A stretch of DNA of 64,000 nt, taken from Plasmopara viticola. Taxonomy: Eukaryota > Oomycota > Peronosporomycetes > Peronosporales > Peronosporaceae. Positions 43,206-54,735 of the stretch are shown here, one piece after another; positions within the stretch are counted from its first letter, which is position 1; each line of letters opens with the position of its first letter. A program made the position numbers and the translations under genes. The notes under the pieces were generated by a model. It was not told where the DNA came from. It saw only the letters and a list, made by a program, of their open reading frames with translations, and did no database searches. The stretch spans positions 558,001 to 622,000 of the forward strand of contig MBPM02000006.1 in the NCBI GenBank assembly GCA_001695595.3. Direction: 5' to 3'.

Positions 43206-43430
43206 GCCAAGACCGAAGTCACCGAAATCCGCCGCCACTGCAACCCGTCGGGCGCCACTCGACACGCCCGATCCCGAGAAGAAACCTGGCACCACACTTA
43301 GAAGCTCGGAACACTCCTCGGCGATATTAAAGATCTATCCCGACGCAAGTCCCTGGCCACCCTCGCGCTCCACCGCCTCTGGTCCGTCTGGCTCCGCCCC
43401 ACGTTCATCTCACCCAAGACACGCATTCGA

Positions 43431-43985
43431 TTGTACAACACCTACGATCTACCGATTCTGCTGTACAACTGGGCTCTTACCAAGTCAGAGCTCCACGGCC
43501 TCGAGAGTTTCCATCGCCGCCAGCTTCGCTACGCTCTTGGCTATCGCTACCCCCGACCCATTTCGAATGCAAGATTCTACGACCTCTGTGATGAGCGGCC
43601 GCTGAGACTACGACTGACACAAGCTCGCTGGCGCCTGTTTGGCCATGTACTTCGCCGCTATCCCGACATTCCAGCTAACCTCCAGATGCGTGCCTACTTC
43701 TTCTCCACCGCAGCAAAATGGCGCGGACGTCCCCGCACCACGCTCCCCTCGACACTCGACCACAACCTTGTTTCTCGTGGCTCCGGCTTTCGACTCCGGA
43801 TAGCACAAGACCTCGAAGTGGTACGTACCCTTGCACAAGACCGAAAGAAATGGAAGACCCATACGACCTCGGTGCTGGATGCACTGCCCGCCGAACGAGA
43901 CTCGACGTATGCGGACACCACTCAATGCCGTGGACTAGCCAGACTGAGCCTAGCACGTGCATACCTTGGCAACGCGATAACGTAA
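43431..43985 (+). pseudogene. C-terminal remnant of LINE reverse transcriptase ORF
   Basis: 184 codons stay open with typical LINE tail motifs: YNTYDLPILLYNWALTKSEL, FHRRQLRYALGY, ARWRLFGHVLRRYPDIPANL and AQDRKKWKTHTTSV. The same frame continues upstream (KLGTLLGDIKDLSRRKSLAT) to a stop at 43299-43301. The endonuclease piece upstream is in the same frame, so the deletion preserved frame apart from that stop. Confidence 0.8.
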
Positions 43986-44008
43986 TACATTACATTACAT
44001 TGCCGACT

Positions 44009-45002
44009 TCAACCAATTTTTAGTTCGCTTCTGACTCAATTGAAATGTTAATGCCTTCGCATTGCGAGGATTTTTATAATCAAGACGGCGACTTGGTCCG
44101 TAAAACGCTCTTGGATAAAATGCTGAAGATGTCCGTCGATGCAAGTATATTGAGATCATGTTTAGTTTGGCGCTGCATGTCTGGGTCAGCAAAGCATATT
44201 TGAGTGTGCCATATCATATGAAGACCGGTCACACCATGAAAAAAGAGCGCTTCCTTGCGTTTTGTATACAAGAATGGTAAAGTCAATGTTGACATGCCGA
44301 CACTCGTTTTAAGTTAAGAAATGTCGGTGAGCCGGGAATGATCCGCATGTGATAGGAGGGTAAGCACAAATACTCGGTTTTATGTCTCACGTGTTGTACA
44401 GCTAAATTAGTTAGGGGAGTGCTGGTTTCTGAGGGAAAAAGGTTCATTTTATGATCGATACTACATCCTTATTTTGACCGGCTTGTCAATTTCTGGAGTC
44501 GGAAATAGCAACACTATGTGGTGAAAGGACACCGGCGTCTTCGATTTTAAGCATCGGATCCGCGTACCCTGTCAGCTAAAAGCTCTTTTGAAAACAGCAC
44601 GCTTTCTTCTTCGCGACAAAACCTATTACGAAAAGATTTTAAATACCGGAGCTAAGACGCGAGAACGAGCTGTCTGAAGCACCGCGTTAGGAGTTCTAAA
44701 TAATCGGCGATTATATAGAACCCAATAATCGCAGACTGGGTGGAAGTTAGCCTTGTTTTGATCGACATTAAGTATTCATTATGCTAGTTTTTTTGATGTG
44801 CTCCGTACGTTATTCGCGGTGCATGCCCAAAACTCAAATACCTGGTCGTGCAGGAGAAAATGGCAAATCAAAAGCAGCTGCGGTTAATGCTGAGTCTGGT
44901 CGGTAGAGCGTTGCAGAGGCATCCATCTGGGTGGGGCCAAGACACGGACGGTGCAAACATCTACATGGGTTCTGACTCTTAGCCATTCCACTCTGGGTTT
45001 TT
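44009..45002. other. Repeat-derived intergenic DNA
   Basis: 44060-44310 resembles 30900-31200 and 34530-34870 (shared 'ccggtcac...atgaaaaaagag' region). No gene. The last ~170 bp form the promoter side of effector 2. Confidence 0.4.
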
Positions 45003-45027
45003 TCGAGCAGCTTACAAGGCGCTCGTG
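45003..45027 (+). promoter_or_regulatory. Conserved upstream box of effector 2
   Basis: CGAGCAGCTTACAAGGCGCT followed by CGTG, 17 bp before the ATG. Same box and spacing as in the other effector genes. Confidence 0.65.
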
Positions 45028-45044
45028 TCTTGATCAATAAATAG

Positions 45045-45494
45045 ATGATCTGTCGCTCACCATTAATCGCCGTGATGTTGCTCGTCTTTGCTACGCATAC
45101 TGTGCTAGCACTAGAGATTGCAACCGGAATCGACGCTCCGGAGACCGAATTCTCGGCCTCAACTCAAACGACGCGCGTCTCCTACCGTCGCATCACGGGT
45201 GTAGACAACAAGAGGTTTCTGAGACAAGAAACCACGTACGAAAAGAAACCTGGCGTGAACGACGTGCACGCCGAAGAACGATCATCTCTTTATCGCAAAT
45301 TTCTGTACAGATTGTTTGGTGATCGCATGGATGTGGAAGTGAAAGTCCTGGCTCGCGATTCGAATTGGTTAATAAACATTTTTAGAAGAAAATTTTTACA
45401 ATGGGCTGGGAGAAAGGAGCACCCACACAAAGCGACTACTTTTGACACAACGTGTTGCCAAGTGGCTCCGTACGATCCTGTCACAAGCTCATGA
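45045..45494 (+). CDS. RxLR-dEER secreted effector 2 (149 aa)
   Basis: The only plus-strand member of the cluster. The signal peptide spans residues 1-22 (CRSPLIAVMLLVFATHTVLA). RFLR is at 57-60 and EER at 77-79, exactly as in effector 1. The first ~80 residues are clearly homologous to the other copies and the C-terminus diverges (FGDRMDVEVKVL...IFRRKFLQWAG). It extends about 15 residues beyond its paralogs and ends CCQVAPYDPVTSS; that extension lies in DNA that also occurs as a solo repeat at 37.1 and 48.5 kb, so the original stop codon may have been lost. The start is ATG 45045. Function in the host unknown. Confidence 0.9.
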   Translation: MICRSPLIAVMLLVFATHTVLALEIATGIDAPETEFSASTQTTRVSYRRITGVDNKRFLRQETTYEKKPGVNDVHAEERSSLYRKFLYRLFGDRMDVEVKVLARDSNWLINIFRRKFLQWAGRKEHPHKATTFDTTCCQVAPYDPVTSS

Positions 45495-45860
45495 TCGGGC
45501 ATGAAATCTTGATGTTTGCACTTGACATGAATGCCCCTTGTTGCTTTTTACGTGACTGACTTTATCGTCCACACAATCATCCGCGCTTCACGTTCCGTCG
45601 CTTTTACAAAATAGTTCTGCCGCTTGCCTCTCAAACTGCGCGTTCGTGCGTAAACACCAGGTTTGGTAATACTTTTCAAGCACTTCAGGAAATAAAAGCT
45701 TAATCTGGGATCATGCCTTGCTTCTTTCGCTCCTCAAATCTAATTAGATACGCGTCTGGATACGTGTGAACAAACAACAGTTTTTGTCGATACGCGGAGC
45801 ACGAACAAGATCAGCAGTAGGCGTGGAAAGCATACGCTTTCGGCTCTCGAACCTCTGAAA
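45425..45860. repeat. Effector 3'-flank repeat, attached copy
   Basis: Covers the last codons of effector 2 and about 370 bp downstream. Diverged copies occur at 37105-37545 and 48480-48745. Confidence 0.6.
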
Positions 45861-46247
45861 GCTTCTTGACGAATGTTGTGGTACATGAGAGGCGAGGTAA
45901 TAGTGTACTAGAATTGGTTTTGACAATGCAAGTTGTGCAGTGTTGACGCTTTAACGCGTACAAGTGAGTGACTCAATATATCTGTATGGTATACCAAAAG
46001 TTCGTGGCTCAACATGGCTGCGTCATTGATATGACCAATTTATACAAATTCAAAACGAAACAAATTATTCCGCTACTTGCGTTACACAAATCTGATTTTA
46101 TATGTTAAAAGCTGCTTGTTGTAAAAAACATAGTCTTGCAGAAATAATGGCTCCTATGGGTGTCTGTTATGCATAATGGCCCTATAAATGATTGGCTATT
46201 CTGCGACAAACCCGAAGAATCAACGTGTTGATCGACAAATTTGACAT
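45861..46247. other. Intergenic between effectors 2 and 3
   Basis: The 3' ends of the two convergent effector genes face each other across this stretch. Nothing else seen. Confidence 0.5.
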
Positions 46248-46670
46248 TCAGACCATCGCTTCTTTATGCATGTCCGCGTTTTTATTAAACTCCGGTTTGT
46301 TCTTCGCCCACCATACAAAAATCCTTCTTAACAAGTTCACAAAGATATTCGAATTGGGATCTTGGAGTTTTGCTTTCGCATCCGAGCGATAGCCAAACGC
46401 ATTGAACAAAGTGTTTTTAAAAACAGCTTCAAAAAAGTTTGCTCGTTCTTCGTCACGCTTATCGTTCACGCCAGGCTTCTTTTCGAGTTGTCTCAGGAAC
46501 CTCTCGTTAAATCCACCAGTGATGCGTCGGTAGGCGACGCGCGTCGTTTGAGTTGAGTCCGAGGGCACTGTCTTCGAAGCCTCGATCCAGTTGGCATTCT
46601 CCAGGGCTAACACGACATGCTTAGCTGTGACGAACAAGATCACAGCGACGAATGGTAAGCGATAAGTCAT
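46248..46670 (-). CDS. RxLR-dEER secreted effector 3 (140 aa)
   Basis: The signal peptide is MTYRLPFVAVILFVTAKHVV followed by LALE. RFLR is at residues 57-60 and DEER at 73-76. The RxLR is preceded by the shared segment TTRVAYRRITG. The C-terminal part (FFEAVFKNTLFNAFGYRSDA, then NIFVNLLRRIFVWWAKNKPE) is helical and aromatic and follows the same plan as effectors 2 and 4. The start is ATG 46670 with the shared box 17 bp upstream. It stands at the left end of a block that recurs at 56.1 kb. Single exon, intact. Confidence 0.9.
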   Translation of the reverse strand: MTYRLPFVAVILFVTAKHVVLALENANWIEASKTVPSDSTQTTRVAYRRITGGFNERFLRQLEKKPGVNDKRDEERANFFEAVFKNTLFNAFGYRSDAKAKLQDPNSNIFVNLLRRIFVWWAKNKPEFNKNADMHKEAMV

Positions 46671-46686
46671 CTCTAACTGACGAAGG

Positions 46687-46710
46687 CACGGGCGCTTTGT
46701 GAGCTACTTG
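46687..46710 (-). promoter_or_regulatory. Conserved upstream box of effector 3
   Basis: In gene orientation CAAGTAGCTCACAAAGCGCC then CGTG, 17 bp before the ATG. Confidence 0.65.
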
Positions 46711-47419
46711 TATAAGCTAAGAGTACGACAAGAAATTCGCTGATGAGCCCGCCTCTCTGGACCGAGCGACCTTGTTTGGCAAGTATTTGCGCGGATTTGC
46801 AATGGCTGTACGTTGATCAAGTAAGAGAGATGCATTTTGTAGCAGTATGTGCTCCTCTCGTCTTGAAATTTTGGTCATTGCATCTCTCCTGCTCTGGCTC
46901 TTCTATACAGATGACCAAGTACTTGATGCACTGCAGAGTACATCCGGAGCAGATCAGAAGTACTAATATGGCTGAAACTTTATGATTTGTTTTCGGCCTG
47001 TTACACAGACCGAGCGTCTTTGAAAAGATTGAAGGCACTGAAATTTTTGTTGCTCTTGAAATGTTTTGCATTTAATATCGCAGATACACTCGCGGCAAAA
47101 GCAGCTGCTGTTCAGATTTCTTTGGGATGGCTGATGTTTGGTTTGAGACTCCGTCACAGGTGATGTAACATCAGTATGTAGAGAATTCCCCTCTGCAAAA
47201 GTGTAAAATTTTTGAGGAGAACCGAACAAGGATCAAAACTTGCTGTAGAAGGCTTGCTGTCCAGTAATAAAGAAACGAAAGTTAACTCCTAGTAGCAGTT
47301 TCTAGAACAGTCCTTTAATAAAGGCTCTACTACTACAGAGCCAACAGTGTGGTTCAACCAAAATGTTGTGAGGAAAATACACACTCATTGTTTATCTGCG
47401 AAGAAAATGTTTCTTTCCT
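46711..47419. other. Upstream flank of effector 3, shared with effector 4
   Basis: About 150 bp upstream match the flank of effector 4 (46735-46830 versus 56555-56635: 'agcccgcct', 'gcgaccttgttt', 'gcggatttgca.tggct'). No gene in the rest. Confidence 0.5.
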
Positions 47420-47585
47420 TATTTTGGCCGTGCCCAAGAGCGCTACAATAGCTATAGCTCTTATCTGATTAGGGGCAAGAATGCTGAGATTTCCAAAATC
47501 GGTCCAACAGAAACCTCACAAGTGTAAATCTTTCGCGGACTGAAAATCAACAAAGTTGCGATCACAGCGCGCTTACAACTAATCA
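47420..47585. repeat. Diverged repeat R2, copy 1
   Basis: Shares 'tggccgtgccc', 'ctgat.aggg.caagaa', 'tccaaa.tcggtc' and 'aaagttgcgа'-like words in the same order with 57507-57670. Confidence 0.55.
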
Positions 47586-48479
47586 ACCGTTGGATGAGGG
47601 TGTGCAATGGCAGTTGACGATTCATTTCTTGCATCTGCCTCGTGAATAGTAAAATAAAGGGTTCACTGAAGAGCATTCAGATTGAAGTAATTTATTTTTT
47701 GTGACTTATCGTGCAAAGGGGTAGTCCACAATCAAGGTACGTTGCTCTCGACACAAGGTGCTTTTGCTAAAGGCACTGATCGCCAAGTGCTTTCCAAAGA
47801 AACAAACTCAAGCTCAACAAAGCGCGGTCACAAAGGCGATTTCTTCCAAAATCGGCTCAGGAATGCTTTTGCGACATCGATTTGCTTGGTGCCTCCAGTC
47901 GAGACTGCAGGCACTGCTATGCTTTGTCTTTGCAACTCAAATTTAATATGTCATAGTGAAAGCCTTGCTCGTAAACGACATTTCGAAGTAGCGAAATCTC
48001 TTCAAAGTCAAGCGCGAGCTTGGTCGTCAGTACCATAGAGTGAGTTGATTGATCCAAAGAAATTCACAAGTAACCAGGACCCTTTTTTATTAATTAAAAT
48101 ATGCCAAACATATTATCCCTCGAGAGAAAGCCACTTACTACAGCGAGACTGAGTCCCACCCGATGCTCATCACGAACAACCAGTATTGCCACAAAACATG
48201 AAGTCAAAAGACTAGTATCAATAGCATCCACCATCACCACTTGAATAAACGCTGTAAAAAATTGCCGCATCTGGTGCGTCTGATGCGCAATAGTCTACAT
48301 GCAATTGTCGTCATCCCCTAAAGTCGTCACCAAAATTCTTCAATGAGCACAATCACCGCGCAAGCAAGTTTCCAGTATCGACTCGTCAGTAAAAGTAACG
48401 CGAGAAAGGCTACTTATCCGTCTCTTTTGAAAAATCTATAAACTTTGTTCGCCTGGGAGCTCACAACCCATAGACGAAG
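47586..48479. other. Intergenic, nothing recognised
   Basis: Short frames only (for example 47742-48038 +), no motif. Confidence 0.5.
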
Positions 48480-48745
48480 TCGACTACGTGTTGCCAAGTG
48501 ATTTCTGTGCAATCCTGCCTCAGCCTTGTGATCGTACGTAAAAAAATTAATGTGTGCATTTGACGCGAAAACTCAAATTGCATTTTACGCGACCAACCCT
48601 ATCATCCTTACAATAATTTGCGCTTCACATCTAGTCGAATTTACAGTGCCCTTTGACCTGCGCGCCCGTGTTTAGCCTTGCGCAAACACCAGCTTTAGTA
48701 AACAAATTTAGGGATTCTGCGATCGTTGTGAAAAAGTGTTCAACA
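48480..48745. repeat. Effector 3'-flank repeat, solo copy 2
   Basis: Contains 'ctacgtgttgccaagtg', 'cttgtgatcgtacgtaaa', 'tttgcgcttcacat' and 'ccctttgacctgcgc', matching 45440-45690 and 37110-37330. The effector body is absent. Confidence 0.6.
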
Positions 48746-48959
48746 TCATAAGAACACTTTTGTGGTTTGATTTTTCTTGCGTGCAATATTGTTTAGTTCC
48801 TTTTCATATAAATTTGCATGAAAGGGCGAGCCAATAAAAAAGAGGGGGATCCCCGATCTGAAATTATTATGACAAAGACGGTCCAATGCTTGCTTGAGAA
48901 AGCGGATGGATTATGGATTGCAGTCGCGTATCAAATTAAGCCCAATAACACTTTAGCCG

Positions 48960-51900
48960 ATTGTAATCTATTTTAGAATGCACAGGCTCGTCAACCAGCA
49001 CCATGGGAAGCCTCATAGAAATCCGAGTACAGAGGAGGATACATGCGGCGAAATAGGCCGACCAAGCCTGGTTGCCCTCCTCAGCTTTAGGCCAATACTT
49101 TTGACTGGGACGGGCACATGCAATAAAAACGTTGTCACGTTGCTTATGTGTTAATGGCAGAGCGGCACTAAAACATAGTTACAATCGCTGATCACTGTGT
49201 GTCAGATAAGACATATGCGTGTGAGCTATGGGCAAGTAGAAATTTCAATTCCACCGTTTTTTTGCATGCAAAAGCACACAGAGATGATCGGCGATGAAAA
49301 ATTGCAGCGGCAGATGAAACATTTGAGTCAGCAGAGACTAACGAAGCAGCAGTCGCTTTAGTATCAAAAGATCACTCCATTTGGTCCCTGAGAATATAAC
49401 AATAAACAAAACCACTTGCCCGCCCCATCAATTACTAATGCTTTCCGATTTAAATTACGGTAAGAGCGTGGATGAGACGCTAAAATATGACATTTTCGCA
49501 AATAACTCAACTTTGTGGCAAAATGCAGTGTGCCGAGAAATGCTCAAAGCGCAGCGGACTGCGCGTCAAGCCAATAAAGCAAGTATATAACATTGAGCAG
49601 CTCATCGGAAGCTTTAAGTTTGGACTGACTGAGCACAATTTTTAAAAGGTGTCGAGATAGCAAGAAACATCTTGTAGGTTGGCGCGTGTGTAAGGGGCCG
49701 CCACTGAGTTACTACTTAGACAATCGTAGTAATTCTAGAGCTTATACATGCAAAATACCCAACTGTCATTATATCTGTGCGGATCGCGCATTTGCGCGAT
49801 AAATCGATTGGGTTTCTGCCCTACTAGCTTAGCGCTCAATCACAAAAAATCTTTAGACGTTGCATTGCCCGAACGAAAAAAAACACGCGAGGACTCAATC
49901 CAGTTGGCGCGAAACACTTGCACGTTTTGTTCTACAGACTGAAGAAAAGCACTAGAATATGTCGCCTTCGTAGCAGGTGCTGTCACAAAGAAGAGACCTT
50001 GCGGATCAGATCGAATTAATAGCTGACAAGATACGCAGTTCCGACATTAAGAAACGGAAGGCATCGGTCTCCTCCTATCAAAGAGCTTAGATATTTCCGC
50101 TTATGACATGTATTAAAATGTTCTAAGTGGGTTAATGCAGCAAAGAAAAGTGACGTTCCCCCCCCTGCGACCTCCATCTTCAAAGCAACTTCAGCTTTAC
50201 GGCGACACTTTTCTCGAAATCACGTACGCCATACAAACAGGCAATTGTTCTTATGTTCATCAGAGCTACGTGCTTGGATTGCGCTAGGCTCCTGAAGATT
50301 TGGCTAGTCAAATGCGCGACAGATCAGCATGGACTTTGCACTAAAGTACGTAAGGTGCTAAGGGTTGTTGCTGAACCAGACATGCAGCGACGGGCTGAGC
50401 ATGGAGTTGGTAATTTGGCTGCTAGCAATCCTGTACCACATACAAGTATCGTAAAGATGATGCGGATGTACAACTTAGCTGCGTAGCAGGCTCTAATATC
50501 TAATTATTCAAGCTGAGAGCACAATACGATTGGAACCATCGGATCAGTGTTCAGATCTCTTTAATTCTTTTTACAGATCGGAAACATAAAATCTCTCGGC
50601 TGTAATAGAAGCGGGAGCGAGAATGGTCTGAGACAGTAAGTCAAATTATACGTCAGCATCAACTTTACTACATAAAATATCAATTACAGCGACATTAAGA
50701 GCACAAACTTATTAGTGTCCTCCACTTCTATCAATCAAAAGCTAAGATGGAATTGTGCGGATGCGCACGAACGATGGTTGTGCGCAGAAGAAGTCGCGAA
50801 AAGTCGATTTTGGAAACCTGTTATGCTCAAGTAAAGATCTCAGTCAGTACTTTATCGAGAAGGTCGTTTCCGCTCATCGGAGACGACTTGAGTTGACTTG
50901 TACAACAGAGTACGAAGCTGCCTATCTCAACGACGCAGGAATTAAAAGGCTTAGAAAAGTAATAACGGTTTTCAAGTTTGATCTATGTACCGAAGAGCAC
51001 TTTTCTTTGGAAACAATGCACAAGTGCGATTACTTAATATATTTGGTAGGCAATTAAGCTATTGCCTTGGCTTCTAGCTCTGGGATATGTACAGGTCAAG
51101 AAGTGTGTCCGTGAGTATAGAAAATCTGACATATTTGTGACGATGTCGCGTACTCCGACTTTGAGAGAATGCAGGGCGCCAAAGTCCGCTCAGACAATTT
51201 GGCCTGCTTGAGGCAAAAACTTTTACACCAGAATTGGTGAGGGTTTGTAGCATTTGTCAACGAAATCAAAGCTAAGAAGCGTATACTTCCGCATGCTCAT
51301 ATCTTGGTCATTTTATACGAAGAGTACAAGTTGCGCAGACAGAAAAGAACCGATAAGTTAATTGGTCCACTGATTTACCAGGCGCTAATAATAAATGAAC
51401 CAATATAACGCAGTCATGCGTATGGCGTATGGTTCTTGCAGCGCTGCAAGCCAAAATTCGTCTTGTATGAAGGGTGACAAATATTAGAAAAACACCCTTA
51501 CTCTTTGGTGGAGCTTTTGCAAGTGACCACCGACGGTAATCAGCTGTTGGATCGAGAACGTCGATCTAGATGAACTATAAATATTGAGGGATTATAGTAC
51601 AACAACAATACTTGAGAGCGTTGGGTTGTGCCGTACAAGCCCGACATTTTAACATAATGAACTTTTTTATTTGCGAAGTAGGTAGCCGTCAAGTACTTGT
51701 ACAAAAGATTGTATACGTTCATGATTACACCTGAAGGGAACATGGGAACGAAGATGGCGACAAACTCGAACAAACTAGGAGGTCGTTTACTTTCAAAACG
51801 CAAAATAAGTTTTATGTGCCAACTTTACTTCACTTGAAGAAGAAGCTAAGAACTGGACAGGTTGTTGCTTTTAACACAGAGACTAAAGCATTGATTGTGG

Positions 51901-52830
51901 AAGGCTCAACGCTGATCACATTCTGTGAAGTGTACGCTACTGATAAGAGATCTTGCAAATAGCCAAGACAATTATTTAGAACATTCTTAAATCAGTTTGC
52001 CAAGACGCGATAAGGGAGAAATACATCCGACGCAGAATTTTTCTGGCATTTATTCGTACAATTTACGTGCCACCGAATCAACAAAATAGTTTGTGCTAGT
52101 TCCCTTTTGCCATCACAAAAGACCTAAGTCATCAAGCTGCCAGTGAAAATGAGGCTTGCGCAAGCTTTGATGATGAGACTGGGTATCTTAAAAGAGATGC
52201 AAAATGGATGTTGCGCATGATAGAGGCGTAAATATCTTAGCTGCGACATCTGTTTGCAGCCATATAGATTTACCTCTCAATACACAAATTACTGAGCGCT
52301 CTGTGTGGGATTCTTAGAAGGCTTGGCAAGAGACTTCGGGACAATTTAACTTTACACGCTACGACTTCAACAGGATTCTCTTCACACAAATAGGTAAATT
52401 TAAGTCTGCAAAGCTTTCACCGTTTTTACATCCAGTGCATAAACTTGTCGTCCAAGATAATTACAATTGACGCGATGATAAAGGCTATGACCATGACTTG
52501 CTCTGCTTATTATGTATGTAAAAGACCGCTTCCGCGATGGATGGATTGCGGCTTTAGCACAAACTGTGGGTGCAGTCGAGAGTGCGCAACGTGTTCATAA
52601 ACGATTTTACCTTGATGGTTTTGATGAAACGGACAAGTCTAGATTTCTTAGCATATTATTTGCGAAAAGCTAAATTGCTGTGAACGGGAGGTTGTACAGC
52701 GCACTTTATGCAAAGATCTCACTTAAACTTGACGCGCACTATCGTCAAAGAGTCCGCACTGAATGAGCGCATTGCAAAAATTTATCAGATTGTTCGGGAC
52801 GAAGCTATAATAATGTTTTTGAGGCTGTTG
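48960..52830 (+). mobile_element. Decayed Helitron A
   Basis: Helitron landmarks appear in order on the plus strand with many stops and shifts. A helical segment like Helitron N-termini (MLKAQRTARQANKA) lies near 49540. The Helitron-like N domain motif DIFVTMS is at about 51128. WVVPYKPDILT (family 'WVVPYNP.LL') is at about 51616, AVKYLYKRLY at about 51684, a CASFDDETGYLKRDAKW stretch ('FREACIALGLLEDD.EW') near 52155, and a helicase end GCTAHFMQRS...IVRDEAIIM (Walker B) near 52690-52815. The sequence parallels 59750-64000. Outer boundaries are estimates; I did not find the terminal hairpin. Confidence 0.65.
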
Positions 52831-54588
52831 ATCACTCCATACAAAACAAAATAAAGATGTATTTTTAGAAAAAGTGTGCGTGCTTTTGATGCTTTTACAC
52901 AGCTTTAATTATACTTCGCACAAAGCTTTGATGCATGCTTCTTTAGTTTTTGCTGATGGGCTTGTGCTTGCGCTTAATGTTTCTGAGGCATCGGCTATAC
53001 ATACCATATTTAGCTCACTAAAGAGGAAACATATATCGATATTTGCTTATGCGTTGGCAAAGCATACTTTACACTTTGCGTTGACGTGAATGTTCGTTTA
53101 AATTCACATGCTCGTGTCACAGACAGTACAAGTTGAAAGGATTGTCAGTATAAACGGTCACGTATAAAGCTTGCCAAATCCATTGAGATTGCCATGAACT
53201 TCCGTTGACTTTGAAAGTCACCGCCACGGTAACTGCCGAGACTTGCCTTATTCTTTTGCATGTAAGAGCAAGCATTCACCAGGTTCACCTACGGTCAACA
53301 AGCGTATACATTCTTGGTTGAACATAAAAGCGCTGCTTAAAAGCTGACTGTGCTTTTCTCGCTCTTACTTCAAGTACGAAAGAAAGGTTTGGAGAAAAGC
53401 CCTTTAAGCTTCAATTAACGTGTTGATAGAATTTTTATCATCAAAACACCATGTTTGCACCAAAGACGATCTACGAAACTTAGCTTACGCTAGGCCGAGT
53501 CATATTGGCTACAATAAGAGCTGAGGTGCGTCACAGCAATAATGCTGCAACTCAAAAAAAATGAGCAATACCGTGAGTATTTTTCAAGCGATTTTATTGG
53601 CGAAGGCGGTAAACGCAGCTTTTTTCTGTTGAAAGCTTTGCAAACCGTCAGCATTTAAAATTTCTTCGGCTACTAAGTTGGAGCTGAAGAATTTTTTTGG
53701 TATCATGATGATACGGAAGTAAAATTCGAACTTGAAACTATGTAATGGAGCGCGTCTTTATTTATTCGGATTAATGTCTCACAATACTTCTATGACTAGC
53801 ATAATAACGAAGAGCGCCAAGGCCAGCTTTAAATTATATAACGAATTGTGTAATTTTTGATTGCGATTCGTGTACGTCCCTTGTCGTAATTAGTTTGGGC
53901 ACATCCAGCACCTACCATGACAATTAACACGAGGAGCGAGACACAATCTGGACCATCAACCTTTTATCATTATGACACTAACGTAATTAGCTCTACGTGG
54001 CACTATTTGGAGTTTCTTGCGCTTGAGACTGAAGGCAACAATTGAATATTTAGAGCCAAAAGATGACAACGGAGCCTGTACGGCAAATATCTTGCGTCAC
54101 TTTCAAATCACTTAATATTTCAAGATCTTATACATACATAATTAAGGACTGTAGGAGCTTATCTTACCGTCCCCTTACTTATAGATTCATATTTTCCAAG
54201 TAATAACATTTTACTGTTTCTTACACGAATTTGCTATATCTGCTATGAAAAGATGCTCGTTTTTCTGAAAAATATCCTCTTAAGTTGCCACATGGAGAAA
54301 GACATATCTGCTAAATAATGTCAAAGCTCATTCATACATATGGGAAACAGGCTTTGCAAATTACAATGTAAGGGTCGAGTACTGGAAAAGCAAGCGTCGC
54401 GTGGAACTTACTTCGGGATGGCTTCGTTTATGGCAAGACGTTTTAAACTTCACTATCTATCAGATTATATGACAAATATATAAACAATTTATCTACTGAA
54501 TGTACCGCAACAAGAGCGGCGCTTGACATGTATTTATCATAACCAATGATCGCTTCACTTACATGAATTACATTATTATTTTGCAGAA
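52831..54588. other. Intergenic, nothing recognised
   Basis: AT-rich with short frames and no motif. The Helitron A helicase ends abruptly before this region. Confidence 0.5.
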
Positions 54589-54735
54589 AACGAGACGCTG
54601 CACAAGTACCACAACTTGCTGTCTCTGAGTCTAGTTGATCTGGAAGTCGTCAATGCATACAACGTCTTCAACTACCGGTGGACAAGGCACGGTGACCAAA
54701 AGCTACGGCACGTACATTCTAAATCGTACCTGACA
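54589..54735 (+). pseudogene. PiggyBac-like transposase fragment
   Basis: A short plus-strand frame reads NETLHKYHNLLSLSLVDLEV, then VNAYNVFNYRW and GDQKLRHVHSKSYL. It follows the pattern of the DDE_Tnp_1_7 (PiggyBac-type) domain end, 'KYY.SLFLGLVD.A.VNA..V' followed by 'HA.F...L'. No DDE residues are left and the frame ends shortly after, so it is a fossil. Confidence 0.5.

Larger units (their letters stand above)
42847..43999 (+). mobile_element. Internally deleted LINE (non-LTR retrotransposon), copy 1
   Basis: Flanked by TTGCCGACT at 42838-42846 and again at 44000-44008, a 9-bp target duplication. The 5' leader is followed by the start of an APE-type endonuclease (IRIGSFNVNSLGSKRKK, then DTLGLRETKI). 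An 18-A run and then only the C-terminal end of the reverse-transcriptase ORF follow (IRLYNTYDLPILLYNWALTK, LFGHVLRRYPDIP, RGRPRTTLP). The body between, including the RT active site, is missing. The element ends in TACATT repeats, a LINE-type tail. It is not able to move on its own. Confidence 0.85.

Noticed and set aside
43608..43962. Minus-strand ORFs antisense to the LINE
   Set aside because: Shadows of the reverse-transcriptase tail; high GC of the LINE keeps all frames open.
50755..51057. Stand-alone 100-aa gene
   Set aside because: It lies inside Helitron A and has a broken counterpart at about 61.63-61.9 kb; treated as transposon remains.
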